NCBI GenBank assembly: GCA_015146655.1
Contig: VKHL01000018.1
Location: 92,001 to 156,000 of the forward strand
Direction of reading: 5' to 3'
DNA: 64,000 nt
From: Ochromonas danica
Taxonomy: Eukaryota; Sar; Chrysophyceae; Chromulinales; Chromulinaceae
Position 1 is the stretch's first letter, and the number at the start of each line of letters is the position of its first letter. Shown piece by piece: positions 42,769 through 54,571 of this stretch. The position numbers and the translations under genes were made by a program. The notes under the pieces are model-generated. The model was not told the origin of the DNA. It ran no database searches and saw only the letters and a list, made by a program, of their open reading frames with translations.

Positions 42769-45700
42769 AGATCAGATCAGATAACTGCACATATAGTAAT
42801 GATAAGATAGAGCTTACCTTGAGGAAAGGGTTTCTCTCAAGCCATGCAGTTGTCTGAGAAGATTTCTTCTGGGGCTGGGAGGGCGACAGAAGAGAAGAAC
42901 CAGCAGCAGTAGCACCACCGCCTGTTGGTCTGAGAGCTTCCTCCAGGTCATCTCCCTCATCATCTCCATCATCATCATCACCGAGGGCATCAGGCAAACG
43001 GTGAGGATTGCTACCCCGTGACAGCCACGCAGGCATGAAGCGGTTCGCCGCAGTGCTAGCTGATGAGTCACTTGGCTGCTGCTGGAAGTCTTCTAGGACA
43101 TCATCTTGAGCTCTCTTGTCATCTCCGCCGACCATGAGCAGACCACCCCAAGACATGCTGCCTACCTCTTCGTCATCCTCTCGCCTCCACCCCATGCGTC
43201 CCCGACTAGCACTACTCTGCTTTGGTGGAGGAAGAAGATAAGGTAGCAGTCCTTCGCGTGCGCTCTTGATAGGCATCGTGGTAACCCTGAGCAATTCAGC
43301 CATCTGAGCTAATAGCCGCAGGCCTTCACACACACCTCCTCGGAGGTGCACCACTGCAGGGGAAGTGAGAAGGTATTTGGTAGTCAAATCGATCTCGCGC
43401 ACCATTGTCAACGCCAAGGAGGAGGGATCTACTTGTGAGGGTAGATCTGACAGTGAGAATAGGCCGACCACCGTGTTGATGAGGTGGGCGAGGGAGTGCA
43501 GAGCACTACCCACATGCTTGTAGAGGTAGCATAGCGTGCGCGGAAAGGAGTGGTAGGCTTGACGGAGGTACTGGTACTGTGCGAGGTAGTCTAGTGCCAA
43601 TTGAGGATCTCTCACAGCGTGACCTTTGTGGCGGTAGTTGTAATAGTACTGTGTGAGTGCATGTGCTCGGGTAGCAGAATACAGCAAAGCCTGTGCTTGT
43701 GCGGTGACTGGGCGGCTACCAAGAAGGCCATAGAGAGATGTTGCCGCTTGGTAAGAGAAGAAGACAGTGGAGGTGAGGTAGCGAGCGACATCCACAGGAT
43801 TGCCTAGACTCACTCCACTACCTTCCCACTTACCCAGCGCCACCGAGAAACTGTTGTTAGCTACCCCTCCTACTCCTCCTACTCCTCCTGCTTTGAGTTT
43901 AGCCACTAGGTGGAAGGTCAAGCGGATGGGCTGGTATCGATAGACTTGCGCTTCCTTCTTCTCTTGGCAGCGCTGGATGGCCTGCACCACCGAGGAGGTG
44001 GCGCAGAGGCGGTCGCTGTCCGAGTAGGTAGCATCAAAGGAAGCCGTCAAGTCAGCCAAGACCTCCTCCTCCGCCAGCACACCTTCTCGTTCCTTGCCAT
44101 CTCCCTCGTCATCTGAGGAAGAAGAAAGGTCTACCTGAGGTTGCATCCCTGCTGTGGGAAGTGGAAGGTACAAACGAACACATTAAAGACGAGCAGGAGG
44201 AGGAGGAGGAGGAGGAGGAGGTGGTGATATGATGATATCCCTTCCTTACGTGGTGGTGGCTGACGTGAAGGAGAAGAAGAAGATCCACGAGGTGATCGCG
44301 GAGGAGAGGCAGAGGCACGAGGAGAGCGAGGAGAACGAACACGAGGAGAGAAGGCTAGGGACCCATCATCTCCTTCATCTTCCTCCACTGACTTGCTACC
44401 CATCCCCATCCCCATCCCTATCCCCAGTCCCTTCTTCTTCTTGGTCTTGCCTTTGTCTTTGCTCTTTGACTTGGTCACTTTCACAGCGCTACCTTTCTCT
44501 TCCTTAGCGCCACGAGCTTGAAAGATCTCTCCTACACAGTCCCATTACCACACAGTTTCAGTTTCAGTTTCAGTTTCAGTTTCAGTTTTATTTTCACTTA
44601 CCCAGTTCTTCCAGGGTGCAGGCAGTCTCTTGGCAGGGCATCAGCACGGCAGCTTCTACCTCGACCTTCCCAGCGCGACCGACTAGCTTCTTCAGACGTC
44701 TTCTCTCTCCCTCTGCAGCCACCGCGGCTCCTGTGAGGTGTAGCGAAGGGGTGTTGGGGAGGTAGTCACTCATCATCCCAGCGGGAGAAGGATCAGTAGA
44801 CCGCTGATAATGCTCCGCTACCCTTTCTTCCGCGGAAATCAGCGGGACATGGAGGCCAAGTAGCTTCCACCTCTTGTCAAGGTAGAGGTAGTGCAGAGCA
44901 TTGACTACCTCCTCTGCAAAGTGCTGTCGGACCTCCTCCACCTGCTCCAAGCGATCGTGTTCCACCAGGTAGACAATCTCCTCCTCTACGAGTTCTGCTA
45001 CGTCAAGCTTGCCTCGATCGAGTTTGCTTCCCTCGGCAGCTTTCGACTTCCTTCCACTTCCACCATCACTGCCATCGCCTTCAGCTGTGTGGGGCTGTGA
45101 GTGAGCCCATCGAAGAGCCGTACTCGCAGTAATTCCACCTACTAACAGTATCTTCATGCCTAAGGCAGGCCTAGGCATGGCAGGAAAGATCGGCGGGAGT
45201 TGCCAGACACGCAGGAAGACACTCCCGCAGAATTCTCTCCCCAACACTGCCAGCAGTCGATCGCATCCAATCACTCCTCCTGCTCAACCAGCAGCAGAGG
45301 CATGACACTAAATCAAACATGAGCAAAGCAAGGCAGCAAGTGTCTCACCAGTAAGGAGTTGTTGTAAAGAAAGCGGGAATGCCGCGATGCGTAGGCGGTA
45401 GAGTCCATGCGGTTGCTTCTTGCTAACCAGTCGCAATAAACCGTGACGAAGTGGGTAGAAGACCTCAGCGGCTACCATCTCCTCTTCTTCTTCCTCTTCC
45501 CTCTGCTTTGGACAAGGCCCTACACTTCCAAGGGAGTGCGGCAAGGTAGTGCTCGCAGCAGCATAGGGTAGCAATTCAGACAATATGGTGAGAGTCTTGG
45601 GCAACTGCTTGGGACTCATCGAGCTGACCAAGCAGCCTCTGTGCAAGACATCGAGCAGATGCAAGCTTCGCATGTAGCGTAAATGAGCTGTCTCATAGGC

Positions 45701-47797
45701 TATGACCTTGGGTAGATCATGATAGCCATCCTCGAAGGCCATCCACTTCCTTCGATCAATTGCAGGCAAGCGTTGGAAGTTGTAGGCATTGAGATAGGCC
45801 GCGATGTCCATCAAGGAGGTGTAGTAGAGCAAAGCCTCTTCCTGGAAAGCCATCGTATTGGCTAAGTCCATATTGTAGTTCTTGGTGGCATCCTTCGATC
45901 TCGCCTTGTGGTCACGGGATTGTTGGCTGTAGAACAATTTGGAGATTGGCGGCACTCTCCAAGACAGCTGGCTCGCAGTGGTGGACGGCAATGTACGCGC
46001 TGGAAATGTCTGCTGGCCTATAGACTGAACAAACCCCAAGAGATCAAGTAAGCATTTGGGTAAGGAATCATTCGCTCGATGGTATTGAGTGAGAAGGCGA
46101 TAGCTAGCAGGAGGAGGAGGAGATGTCATCTTCTCCAGACTCTTGGCATAACTACTCAAATCCCAAGTTACAAGAGAGTTCAACACCTCCACAGCAGCAT
46201 TGACAGCGAGCACAGAGATGGTTCCACGCAGAGAGGCGGTAGTCTCTTCATAGTCTAAGAGCACGTGTCTTTGATTGAAAGCAGCGCGCATGGCCATGAG
46301 ATTTGGTATTACTGCTACCCCATTACTACCATCTAATTGTACAAGAATAGCTTCGAGGCGAGTGCGGGTCTGAGTACCTGATAACTCCATATAGCCTTGC
46401 AATGTTGTTTGGATGACTCCACGCAAGTAGAAGAGCTCAGTGTGATGGCCTGCAGTCTGCAAGAAGGCGAGCACTAGACGGCGTACTTCCTGCACTGACT
46501 GACTGACCTTGACAAACAGTGACGACAGCTTCTCCACCTCTTTCTCTTCCTCAGTAGAGAGTGTCAGGTCGGAAAGGTAGTTTCTGAGAGCTGAAGATGT
46601 GTCACACTGTGTGAGGAAGAGGCTCAAGACAACCTCTAGAGTGCTCACCACTTCTTTGATGAAATAGTAGTAGCCAGCACGAGAAGTCAGCACAGTCCGC
46701 ACCTCCTCCTGCATAGAAGTGACCGCCTGAGCGTCCAGAATAGACGCCAAGACGAGCAAGCGCACTGAAGCCTCCAAGTAGTCTCCTGCTACCCACCTCC
46801 TCCATACCTCTCCACCAATCACCTGCAAATAGTTCACAAGGATCTCAGAAGACCGACTACTCCTTGCGTCTACCATCTTCGCTTCTCCCACCCTTCCCTC
46901 ACTATCAGCACTACTCTGCAAGTGTGTGGTACAGACAGAAATACAGCGATCGGCATCTTCAGGAGAGAGGAAGAGTCCCACCGTGACCGATTCCAACGGA
47001 TAGCGAGAGAAGCAACGCTGCACTTGACCTCGAGAGCGTTGGCGATAGGTTAGTTTGTACCTTCTTTGTATACGCACCCACCCAGTCGAGGCAGTGGAGG
47101 TGGAGGAGGAGGAGGAGGAGGCAGAGGGCGGGTAGAGAGGTAGCACACGGTCTTCTTGACACAAATGTCCGTCTAACACAATCTCATAGCCATCATTGAG
47201 GACAGCCGCTTTCAAGATAGTGAGCACCTGCTGCCTCTTCTCTCTCATCTTGGTCACATCCCAGCACTGGACCAGGTCCTTCTCCTCGTTGAAGATCTTC
47301 ACCCACCCTGTGAGTACTTGGCTGTGGCTGGCGATCTGATAGGCATCGTCTAATAGGCGGCGAATGTAAACAGTCAAGGCCTCGTCCAAAGTCTCCGCCT
47401 GGATGATTCCCTCCAGGATGGTCTCAATGAGGAAGTGATGTCGCGGATAGCTGGACAAGGACGAGCTCAAGACGTTGAAAACAGGGTAAATCTCCACGAA
47501 GTATGCCTCCAGATGCTCTGTTACCACATGGTTGTTGCTGGTGGTGGCGGTGGTGGAGGAGGAAAAGAGGTCATGCACAGTGTGAACGATCTGCTCCAGT
47601 GTGACTAATGAAGCTCGACTGACCAGCTGGGAAAGATGGCGTGATCCAAAGAAATGGCTTTGGCCAAACTTGGCGATGTGGATGGCGAAGTCGAGGGGTC
47701 GAGCAGGGAGAGAGAAGTAGTCCATCGGCAGGGAGCGAGGGCGATAACCATCTAGCCAGACATCATCCATTGCAAACAGACACATAGACAGACACAT

Positions 47798-47855
<58 letters not shown>

Positions 47856-48194
47856 ACAGTGAGAGACAGAGAGAGAGAGAGACAGAGAGAGACAGACAGA
47901 CAGACAGAGTCAGTCAGTCAATATGTTACAAGGCAGTGTCATGGTGGGGCAGACTCAAGGGGTAGACCTGAATAGATCTCCTGCGTGAGCAAAGCCTGCA
48001 CGATAGCTTTCAAAGGATAGAGAGGTAAGAGGAGATGATCAGAGAAGACCTTTCTCAGACCTTCTGTCAGCCCCTCCTCCACCGCCTCCTCACCCTGCCA
48101 CAACATGTTATCCATGAGAGAGATCTCTCATCCTCATCATAAAAGGAAGGTGACTTACAGGATCAACCTTCTCCTGATCTTCACTTCTTGACAT
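41346..48194 (-). CDS. large (about 2023 aa) protein of unknown family
   Basis: Eight exons (48159-48194, 47968-48094, 45349-47751, 44602-45279, 44250-44531, 42818-44151, 42147-42632, 41346-42071) join in consistent phases to one frame of 2023 residues. I do not recognise the family. The protein is mainly helical. A charged, Lys/Ser-rich low-complexity stretch (KVTKSKSKDKGKTKKKKG) comes after about residue 1090, acidic runs follow, and the rest lacks membrane segments. Conserved-looking patches include DYFSLPARPLDFAIHIAKFG, REIDLTTKYLLTSPAVVHLR and RRLFFLHKLVYCLAVS. The gene could be a trafficking or scaffold factor, but this is a guess. Introns hold GA, CAGTTT and CA repeats. The splice joining 45349 and 45279 unites two readings that look separate at first. 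Confidence 0.6.
42635..42766. repeat. long (CA)n microsatellite in intron
   Basis: About 130 bp of nearly pure CA, with single changes, fills most of the 185-nt intron (42633-42817) of the large unknown gene. As read with the gene it is (GT)n and runs up to the acceptor. Confidence 0.95.
44553..44588. repeat. (CAGTTT)n, six copies
   Basis: A perfect six-unit hexanucleotide repeat lies inside a 70-nt intron (44532-44601) of the large unknown gene, immediately upstream of the donor side as read on the minus strand. Confidence 0.9.
47798..47910. repeat. (GA)n / (GACA)n tract in intron
   Basis: A GA-rich simple repeat with CAGA variants lies in the intron 47752-47967 of the large unknown gene. 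As read with the gene it gives a long CT-rich polypyrimidine tract before the acceptor. Confidence 0.9.
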
Positions 48195-48457
48195 CATCCA
48201 TGAGATACTTCATCACTACACTGCTCAACTCATTCCTATTCCCTCCAACAACAAACGCGTTCTTGTAGACCGTTACTATTCCTACGCAAGTAACAATATT
48301 CGATCACACTGCCACTGTGTGTGTACAGTAACGTTACAGTGGACTACCGCATCTAATCAATCCTCCCATTTGATTTAAAAAAAGATACGACCGCAGAGTA
48401 ATCGCTGTTAGCCTATCTTGTCAACTGTTATTTATTCAGAAGAAGTGTGTTAATAAA
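48195..48457. promoter_or_regulatory. divergent promoter with ACGCGT
   Basis: The spacer between the starts at 48194 and 48458 carries aaacgcgttcttgta, with ACGCGT at 48255-48260. The same 14-base string, except the first base, occurs upstream of NIP7 (35180-35194). It lies about 60 bp upstream of the large gene. Confidence 0.4.
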
Positions 48458-48838
48458 ATGCCTCGGGTTCATAAGCTGAGAGATCATTCTCGTAGCTATC
48501 GCCCTTATAACGAACCCTATGCTACCAACCCCCTGCTACCCTCCTCCTCCTCCTCCTCCTGCTCCTCCTCCTCCTGCTCCTCCATCTCTGACGCCAGGAA
48601 GAAGAAGAAGATTATGATGGCTTATGATGACATAGAAGACCGTCTGCGAGCGATCCAAGAGCTGCCCTGGGCAGTGCAGCAGGCAGCAGGCCTTCAGCTC
48701 TCTCTGACTACCCCTTCCAGCACTACCTCTTGCACCCCCTCTTGCACTACCTCTAGCTCTACAGAGCAAGCTCCTAGGACAATTGCCACCCTTCATATCA
48801 AGAAGAAGGTGAAGGACAGAGCGCTACTGTCCTGCTAA
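48458..48838 (+). CDS. small Ser-rich protein, unknown
   Basis: One exon encodes 126 residues from an ATG in a clear divergent promoter. The start MPRVHKLRDHSRSYRPYNEP is basic and tyrosine-rich. A Ser/Cys tract from a CCT repeat comes next, then a helical segment DDIEDRLRAIQELPWAVQQA, a Thr/Ser-rich stretch and a basic end LHIKKKVKDRALLSC. No family is recognised. The helical segment and codon use argue that it is real, while the low-complexity half lowers confidence. Confidence 0.45.
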   Translation: MPRVHKLRDHSRSYRPYNEPYATNPLLPSSSSSSCSSSSCSSISDARKKKKIMMAYDDIEDRLRAIQELPWAVQQAAGLQLSLTTPSSTTSCTPSCTTSSSTEQAPRTIATLHIKKKVKDRALLSC

Positions 48839-49354
48839 CTCTACCCCCCCCCTCCCCCTCCTCCTCCTCCTCCTCCTCCTACCTCTGTGATGTCATCTCG
48901 TCATCACAGTATACACTTCATGTTAGTGACTGGAAGAAGATCTTAATCTTGTTTTCTTGTCTATTCTACTTGTTTTGGTGCACCTATCATGCTGTGTGCA
49001 GTGTGTGTGTGCAGTGTGTGTGTGCGTGTGTGTCATGGTTGCTATAATGGCTATCCTCTTGTCCAGCAGTGCTATTCTCTCTCTCTCTCTGTCATCTCTG
49101 CTGTGTAGAGCTGATACTGTAGAGGCTATTGCTGCACTTCTTTGTCTTGTCTTGTTGGTGAGCTACAGTACCTCCTCCTCCTCCACCACCTCCTCCTCAC
49201 AATCAGATGATATCAATCAACAATCACTATTCTTGATTCTTACTGCTGTAATTTTATTTAACTGTTCTGTTCATTGCTCTTATCTCTTCCAGCTGGCACT
49301 AATAGATGAGAACTAGACTGACCAGCAAAGAAGTTGTTCAAGACTTCATCATCA
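48839..49354. other. convergent spacer
   Basis: About 515 bp between convergent ends, with CCT, GT and CT simple repeats. A hydrophobic plus-strand frame (ATG 49035 to 49316) is driven by these repeats and is not supported as a gene. Confidence 0.5.
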
Positions 49355-50154
49355 TCACTCTTGTTCTTCTTGTAACTCCTCCACAATGACCTGTCATAGC
49401 ATATCATAGCATAGCATAGCATAGCATAGCATAGCATAGCATAGCATAGCATAGCATAGCATAGCATAGCATAGCATAGCATAGCATAGCATAGCATAGC
49501 ATACCTCTGTTAGTATTACCTTCGATGAAGTCAATGGTAGACTAGTGTAGTGTTTCATCTCACCTCAGAGTGAAGACGTGCTTTGTCAAGAAGAGATGAC
49601 GTTGTTTTCATATGCTTGCTATCAATGACTTGATCGAAGGTTCGAGTTGCTTCTATGAGGTGAGGATTGTCCGCAAGAGTCATTGTCAATCTCTGCATCT
49701 GCTCCTGCACTTCAGATGATTGACTGACACTGTCAGCGAGGGTTCTGAAGGAGGAAGGGTCTTCTACTATCTGATGCATGGCCTCACGCTGTGCTCGAAG
49801 CGCTGGCTGGAGGACTTGCTGACTAGCAGCAGCTTTCATTAGCTTGGGATTGTCCAGGCTTCGCTTCAAGTAGTCATTCTTGGGGTCTAAGAGCACTTGA
49901 AGCATGTTGTCTACTAGTGTGTCAGGTTGTCGAAGGCCTCTGACAAGAGAATGCAAACCTTCGGCTCGTAGCAGTCCATCGCTCACTTCGCTCACCACTT
50001 CATCCAATAGCTCTTCTCTTCTATGATCTTCATAGGCGAGGTTAGAACTCTTCACTACTACTGTAGAATAGATCAAGAACAAGCATAGAGAAGCAGTCAT
50101 CATCATCATCTTATCCATCAATAGTATTATTACTGTGACATCTGATGGCGTCAT
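49355..50154 (-). CDS. small secreted or lumenal helical protein
   Basis: Two exons (49564-50154 and 49355-49390) join in phase 0 to 208 residues. The first about 35 residues include a hydrophobic segment (TASLCLFLIYSTVVV) that should act as a signal peptide or anchor; several Met precede it, so the exact start is uncertain. The rest is charged and helical, for example DEVVSEVSDGLLRAEGLHSL and DNPKLMKAAASQQVLQPALR, with a DNP repeat pattern. The final exon is only 12 codons and ends VIVEELQEEQE. The intron, 173 nt, contains 19 perfect ATAGC repeats. I do not recognise the family. Confidence 0.6.
49406..49500. repeat. (ATAGC)19 pentanucleotide repeat
   Basis: Nineteen perfect copies lie inside the only intron of the small secreted-protein gene. 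A shorter array of the same unit (about five copies, 50229-50256) lies just upstream of the start of that gene. Confidence 0.95.
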
Positions 50155-50504
50155 AGTGAATGAGAAGAGGGAAGGATTGAATGAATCATCAGACGGTTGA
50201 CAATCCTAGTAGACTACTTGACCAGAGGATAGCATAGCATAGCATAGCATAGCATATATGATATACTATAGCATGGTATTATGATTCAATCCCAATTAGC
50301 AATGCAATGATTCAATTTATTCTTATCAAATAGAAATAAACTCGAAGCATCACATCATCATTCATCATACTACTAGTTCATCACATCATACCACAACATT
50401 AGACTAGATGATGTTACCATAGTCTAGCTAGCTATTGTTACTATTAAAGGCTGTCTTCTCTTCCTTCTCTACCTCGCTCCACTACCTCATTCTACCCACG
50501 ATGA
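50155..50504. other. spacer with second ATAGC array
   Basis: The 350-bp spacer contains (ATAGC)5 at 50229-50256 and AT-rich sequence. It should hold the promoter of the small secreted-protein gene and the 3' end of the aminotransferase gene. No other gene is seen. Confidence 0.6.
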
Positions 50505-51866
50505 TCAAGCATGCTTGACTTTCTTGCCTCCTAATGCTATCGCAGCAGACTCCGAAGAAGCATTCGACTCGTTGGCTTCGAAGGGACGCTTCGTGGGAAG
50601 TGCTGCTAGCTCTCCCTCCTCCTCCTCCGTCAAGCCTGCCTTGCGATGACGACGACAAAACTCCTTCATCCTCTTCAACGCATCCTTAATCGTCTCTGGA
50701 GGAGGGCAGATGACTAGGCGGACGAAGCCAGCCATGGAGAAGCATTGGCCGGGTAGCAGGAAGACGTTCTCCTCAGCCAGCAGCTTCCTCGCAAAGTCAG
50801 CGTCATCTGTCACATCCTGCAGACGATCCAGCTCAACACGAAGCATGGTGTACATGGCACCATCTGGCTGGATAACGGTTAGCTCAGGACAGGTGGACGT
50901 CTCCTCCACACACAGCTTGGCGTTCTCTCGTAAAATGCTCATGTACCGAGAAGAGAAGACGCGAAGATCACGTGCATCTTTGCTATCTGGAGCAGGTGTT
51001 AGTAAGCGAGGCAAGGCAGCTTGAATGAGCGAGTTAGCGCCAAGAATGAGCTGAGTCAAGCTCTTCAGCCCAGCCTTGACTTCTCCCATGCGACCGCTTT
51101 GCTTGTCGTGCACGATAAGCCAACCAACTCTCCAGCCAGGCACTATAAACTCCTTGGCCAGACCACTTAATGTTATCACAGGTACATCCCCACTATGATG
51201 ATGCATAGGAGCAAAGACACCATTGAAAACACACTTGCCGTAGATCTCGTCGGCTATAATAGGCAGACCATGCTTGCGAGCCACTGCGGCAATACCCTCC
51301 AAATGCTCGACAGAGAAATTGCTCCCACAAGGATTGCTGGGGTTGTTGATGACGATGGCCTTGGTCTTACTGTCCACAGCTTTGTCCATGGCCTCGAGGT
51401 CACACTCCCAGTTGCTATCCGCCTTGAGAGGGTAGTGCTTGACATGTCCTCCCAGAGACTCCGTGATCACCTGGTAGAGAGGGAAGCAAGGCTTCGGGAC
51501 AAGGACATTGTCTCCTTCATTAACCAAGACAGACAGCGCTAGCTCGACAGCACCAGAGCAGCCACTGGTGATCATGACATCATCCTCAGAGATGGGGAAG
51601 GCGGAGCTGCTGTGATAGGCTGCGATCGCCTTGCGAGCTGCTACCATTCCTGTTGAGGGCATGTAACCATTAGCAGTACCTCGTGCCAGCAGATTCGTGA
51701 TGGCATCATTGAGAACATCCGGCACGAAGAGATTCCCATGAACTGTGGGATCTCCTAAGGCGAGATTCAAGAGCTTCTTGGGATGATTCTGAGGAGGATT
51801 TAAATTATCCACAATATTACGAATAGGATTACTTGTTCTCTTGGCTTTCTTTGAGGCTGGAATCAT
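50505..51866 (-). CDS. TAT: tyrosine aminotransferase (PLP, class I)
   Basis: From ATG 51866 the protein has 453 residues, close to human TAT. It transaminates tyrosine to 4-hydroxyphenylpyruvate, the first step of tyrosine breakdown and, in algae, a route to tocopherol and plastoquinone. Diagnostic stretches are SNPIRNIVDNLNPP near the N terminus, LALGDPTVHGNL, NNPSNPCGSNFS, the Asp-Glu-Ile-Tyr of IIADEIYGKCVF and the PLP Lys in TLSGLAKEFIVPGWRVGW. The frame stays open upstream to a GTG at 51992. The ATG at 51866 matches the family start, so no targeting sequence is predicted. The last about 45 residues are Glu/Ala/Lys-rich. Confidence 0.93.
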   Translation of the reverse strand: MIPASKKAKRTSNPIRNIVDNLNPPQNHPKKLLNLALGDPTVHGNLFVPDVLNDAITNLLARGTANGYMPSTGMVAARKAIAAYHSSSAFPISEDDVMITSGCSGAVELALSVLVNEGDNVLVPKPCFPLYQVITESLGGHVKHYPLKADSNWECDLEAMDKAVDSKTKAIVINNPSNPCGSNFSVEHLEGIAAVARKHGLPIIADEIYGKCVFNGVFAPMHHHSGDVPVITLSGLAKEFIVPGWRVGWLIVHDKQSGRMGEVKAGLKSLTQLILGANSLIQAALPRLLTPAPDSKDARDLRVFSSRYMSILRENAKLCVEETSTCPELTVIQPDGAMYTMLRVELDRLQDVTDDADFARKLLAEENVFLLPGQCFSMAGFVRLVICPPPETIKDALKRMKEFCRRHRKAGLTEEEEGELAALPTKRPFEANESNASSESAAIALGGKKVKHA

Positions 51867-52311
51867 CTCGTCTGTCTGTCTCTGTCTCTTCTGCTGTCTT
51901 CTTGTTGCTCTGCTATTGATTGATTGGAAGCACAGGACAGAGGCAAGACCAAATAGAAGTTTGAAGTGGGAAGTTGAGGTATCCAAACTCACAAAATACG
52001 ACTTTTTTGGACTCTCCTACAGCAAAGTGAGTCCAGCCCTTCTCTGGTCTTCTCTCTTGCTGAATGAAGAACAGCAGGGGAGCTTTGGGCCTGCTGCTGT
52101 GTTGGTCCCACGAGCATTGGGAAACGCAAAACAGATGGATGCATAGCTTTCACTAATGAACTGACATCAAAGCAAAACAGGCACCCACTCTCAACCAGAA
52201 GAGAAGGACAGGAGTGTTTTTGAGCAAGAAAACGGGTTTCTCATAGCTGTTCTTCCCTCGCCACGTAATAATAGTATAAGTCTTGTTGAGTGAGTGATGT
52301 GATGGCATTGG
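51867..52311. other. divergent spacer between aminotransferase and EF-G2
   Basis: About 445 bp. An open plus-strand frame is the shadow of the upstream aminotransferase frame. No RNA gene or repeat is seen. Confidence 0.4.
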
Positions 52312-54571
52312 ATGATGCTAAGGTGGAGAACTCTCTTACGCAATCCTGTGTGGAATAAGAGACTTCTCTCTAGGACTCCCACACGAAGTTCTCATAGTAT
52401 TCGTAATGTGGGTATCTTTGCTCATATAGATGCGGGCAAGACGACAACGAGTGAGTCCATCCTGTTCCTCTGCGGTGTGACGAGGTCTGTGGGGCTCGTG
52501 GACAGTGGAGACACTGTCATGGACTTCCTCCCACAAGAGAAGGAGAGAGGTATCACCATCTCTGCTGCAGCTGTCTCCTGCCAGTGGAAAGGATACACCA
52601 TCAACCTCATCGACACGTAAGTCAATATCCATCCCTCTATGGCATAGCATGACATGACATGACGTGGTGTTGACCCTCTCTCCTAGACCTGGACATGTAG
52701 ACTTCACCATGGAAGTGGAACGCACTGCTCGTGTGCTGGATGGCAGTGTGGTCGTCATCGACGGCGTGGCAGGCGTACAGGCACAAACCAAGTCAGTCTG
52801 GAAGTGCATCTCCAAGCATGCCTTACCTTCCATCTTCTTCATCAACAAGATGGATCGTATCGGAGCAGACTGGCAGGCTGCTGTGGAGAGTATTCAGAAG
52901 AAGCTGCAGGGTGTGGCAGCAGTGTTACCTCTCCAGCTGCCTTTGGATCCCTCCGGCAGCTTCGATCGTGTCGTTGACCTGCTCACATGGCAGCTTATCT
53001 CTTGGAAGCCTATGGAACAAAAGGGCACACCAGGGGATATTGTTTGTGTACCTATTGAAGCATCTGATTCCTTCTTTGAATTAGCCCAGCAGAAGAGAAG
53101 AGAATTGTTTGATGCCTTGGCAGACGTGGACGAAGACTTCATGGGACTGTGCTTAGAGCAACAGGAACAAGGTGAAGAGAGCTATGCGAACATCCCTGTG
53201 GCGGAGGTGATCGCTGCTCTTCGACGAGCTTGTCTCAAGAGAGAAGTGTCGCCTGTCTTGTTCGGATCAGCGCTGAGAGGGAAAGGCATCCAACCTCTAC
53301 TCGATGCCGTGGCGGCCTTCTTACCTTCTCCAGAGGAAAGTCATCGCTCTCTCCGCCTGCAACACAAGGACAGCCATGAGACTGTAGAAGTGGACAGTGC
53401 TAAGCAACCAGCGTGTGCGTTAGCTTTCAAAGTGGTTCACGATGCTAACCGCGGAAACATGGTCTACGCTAGACTGTACTCTGGCAGTCTACAGCCTAAG
53501 CAACCTATTTACAACTCAACCGCAGGGGTGGAAGAGCGATTACATCAGATTCTTAGCATTCAAGCGGATGAGTTGGATGCCTTGCCCAGTGCAGAGTCAG
53601 GAGCAGTGGTCTGTCTCATTGGCTTGAAGAATACGAAGACAGGAGACACGTTACAATCGATACAGTCTAAGCATAAGCAATTTGTTCTACAAGGTCTCAC
53701 TATACCACCTCCTGTCTATTCTGTGTCTCTTGAACCAGAATCAGAATCGAAATTGAAAGAATTAGAACAAGCATTGAAGTGGTTGTGTCTTGAAGATCCT
53801 TCTTTACAAGTAGAGTTAGAGAATTCTGAAAGTGGCCAGACGATTGTACGTGGACTTGGTGAGTTACACTTGGATATCCTTCGAGACCGCCTAGAGCGGC
53901 AGTACAAGCTAGCTGTGCATGTGGGACAGCGCTACATTGGATATAGAGAGAGTCTGTCTCTTCTACCTGACGAGGTAGTGCATGAAGAGCAAGTCTATGA
54001 ACTAACGAGTAGTGAGCAAAAGCATTTCTTTGCTCGTGTGCAAGTCTCTATTCAACGTCGATCAGCTGACAGTGAAGACTGCCAGGTGACTTTGTCTCCA
54101 GCAGTGCGAAGCAAATTACGTCCTGAAGAAGGTCAGGCGCTGTTAGATGCACTGAAGAATAGCTTCCGACATGGTCGGCGTGGCTATCCTATAGTGGGTC
54201 TCTCCCTCTGTGTGGAGGAGGTGGAGCGAGAAGAAGGACAGGCTACGACGTTGGGGTCATTGCGTGCTTGTGCTTCACTGCTAATGAGAAGACTCATGCA
54301 AGAGAATGCTTGCCATGAGGTCTTGGAGCCTGTAATGGCTGTGGAAGTCAATGCACCTAGCAGCTATCTAGGAGACATTGTCAACGATCTCACTGCCTTG
54401 CGACGAGGTGAGCTGCAAGAGGTAGTAGAGTCAGGGACGGGTACTTGTGTGATCACTGCGCTAGTCCCGTTGGAGAGTATCTTAGGTTATGCAACAGCGT
54501 TGAGGTCACAAACGAGAGGAGAGGCTTCCTTCACAGCTGAATATCATTCTCATAAACCAGTTGTAGGGTAG
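52312..54571 (+). CDS. GFM2: mitochondrial elongation factor G2 (ribosome recycling)
   Basis: Two exons (52312-52616 and 52687-54571) join inside the DTPG motif, giving 729 residues. The N terminus [20 protein letters not shown] is a mitochondrial presequence. G-domain motifs are [49 protein letters not shown] and [10 protein letters not shown]. Later domains include [21 protein letters not shown]2 (RRF2) splits the mitoribosome with RRF after termination rather than translocating. The choice of EF-G2 over EF-G1 rests on the C-terminal sequence and is less sure than the family. The intron is 70 nt. Confidence 0.9.

Noticed and set aside
42611-42817. Long Cys-Val repeat translations on the minus strand
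   Set aside because: These read through the intron GT repeat; frame-consistent splice sites remove it.
49035-49316. Possible small membrane protein on the plus strand
   Set aside because: Reading is driven by CT and CCT repeats and lies between convergent gene ends; no recognisable domain.
49406-49500. Telomere or subtelomere repeat
   Set aside because: The array is short, internal and inside an intron; genes continue on both sides.
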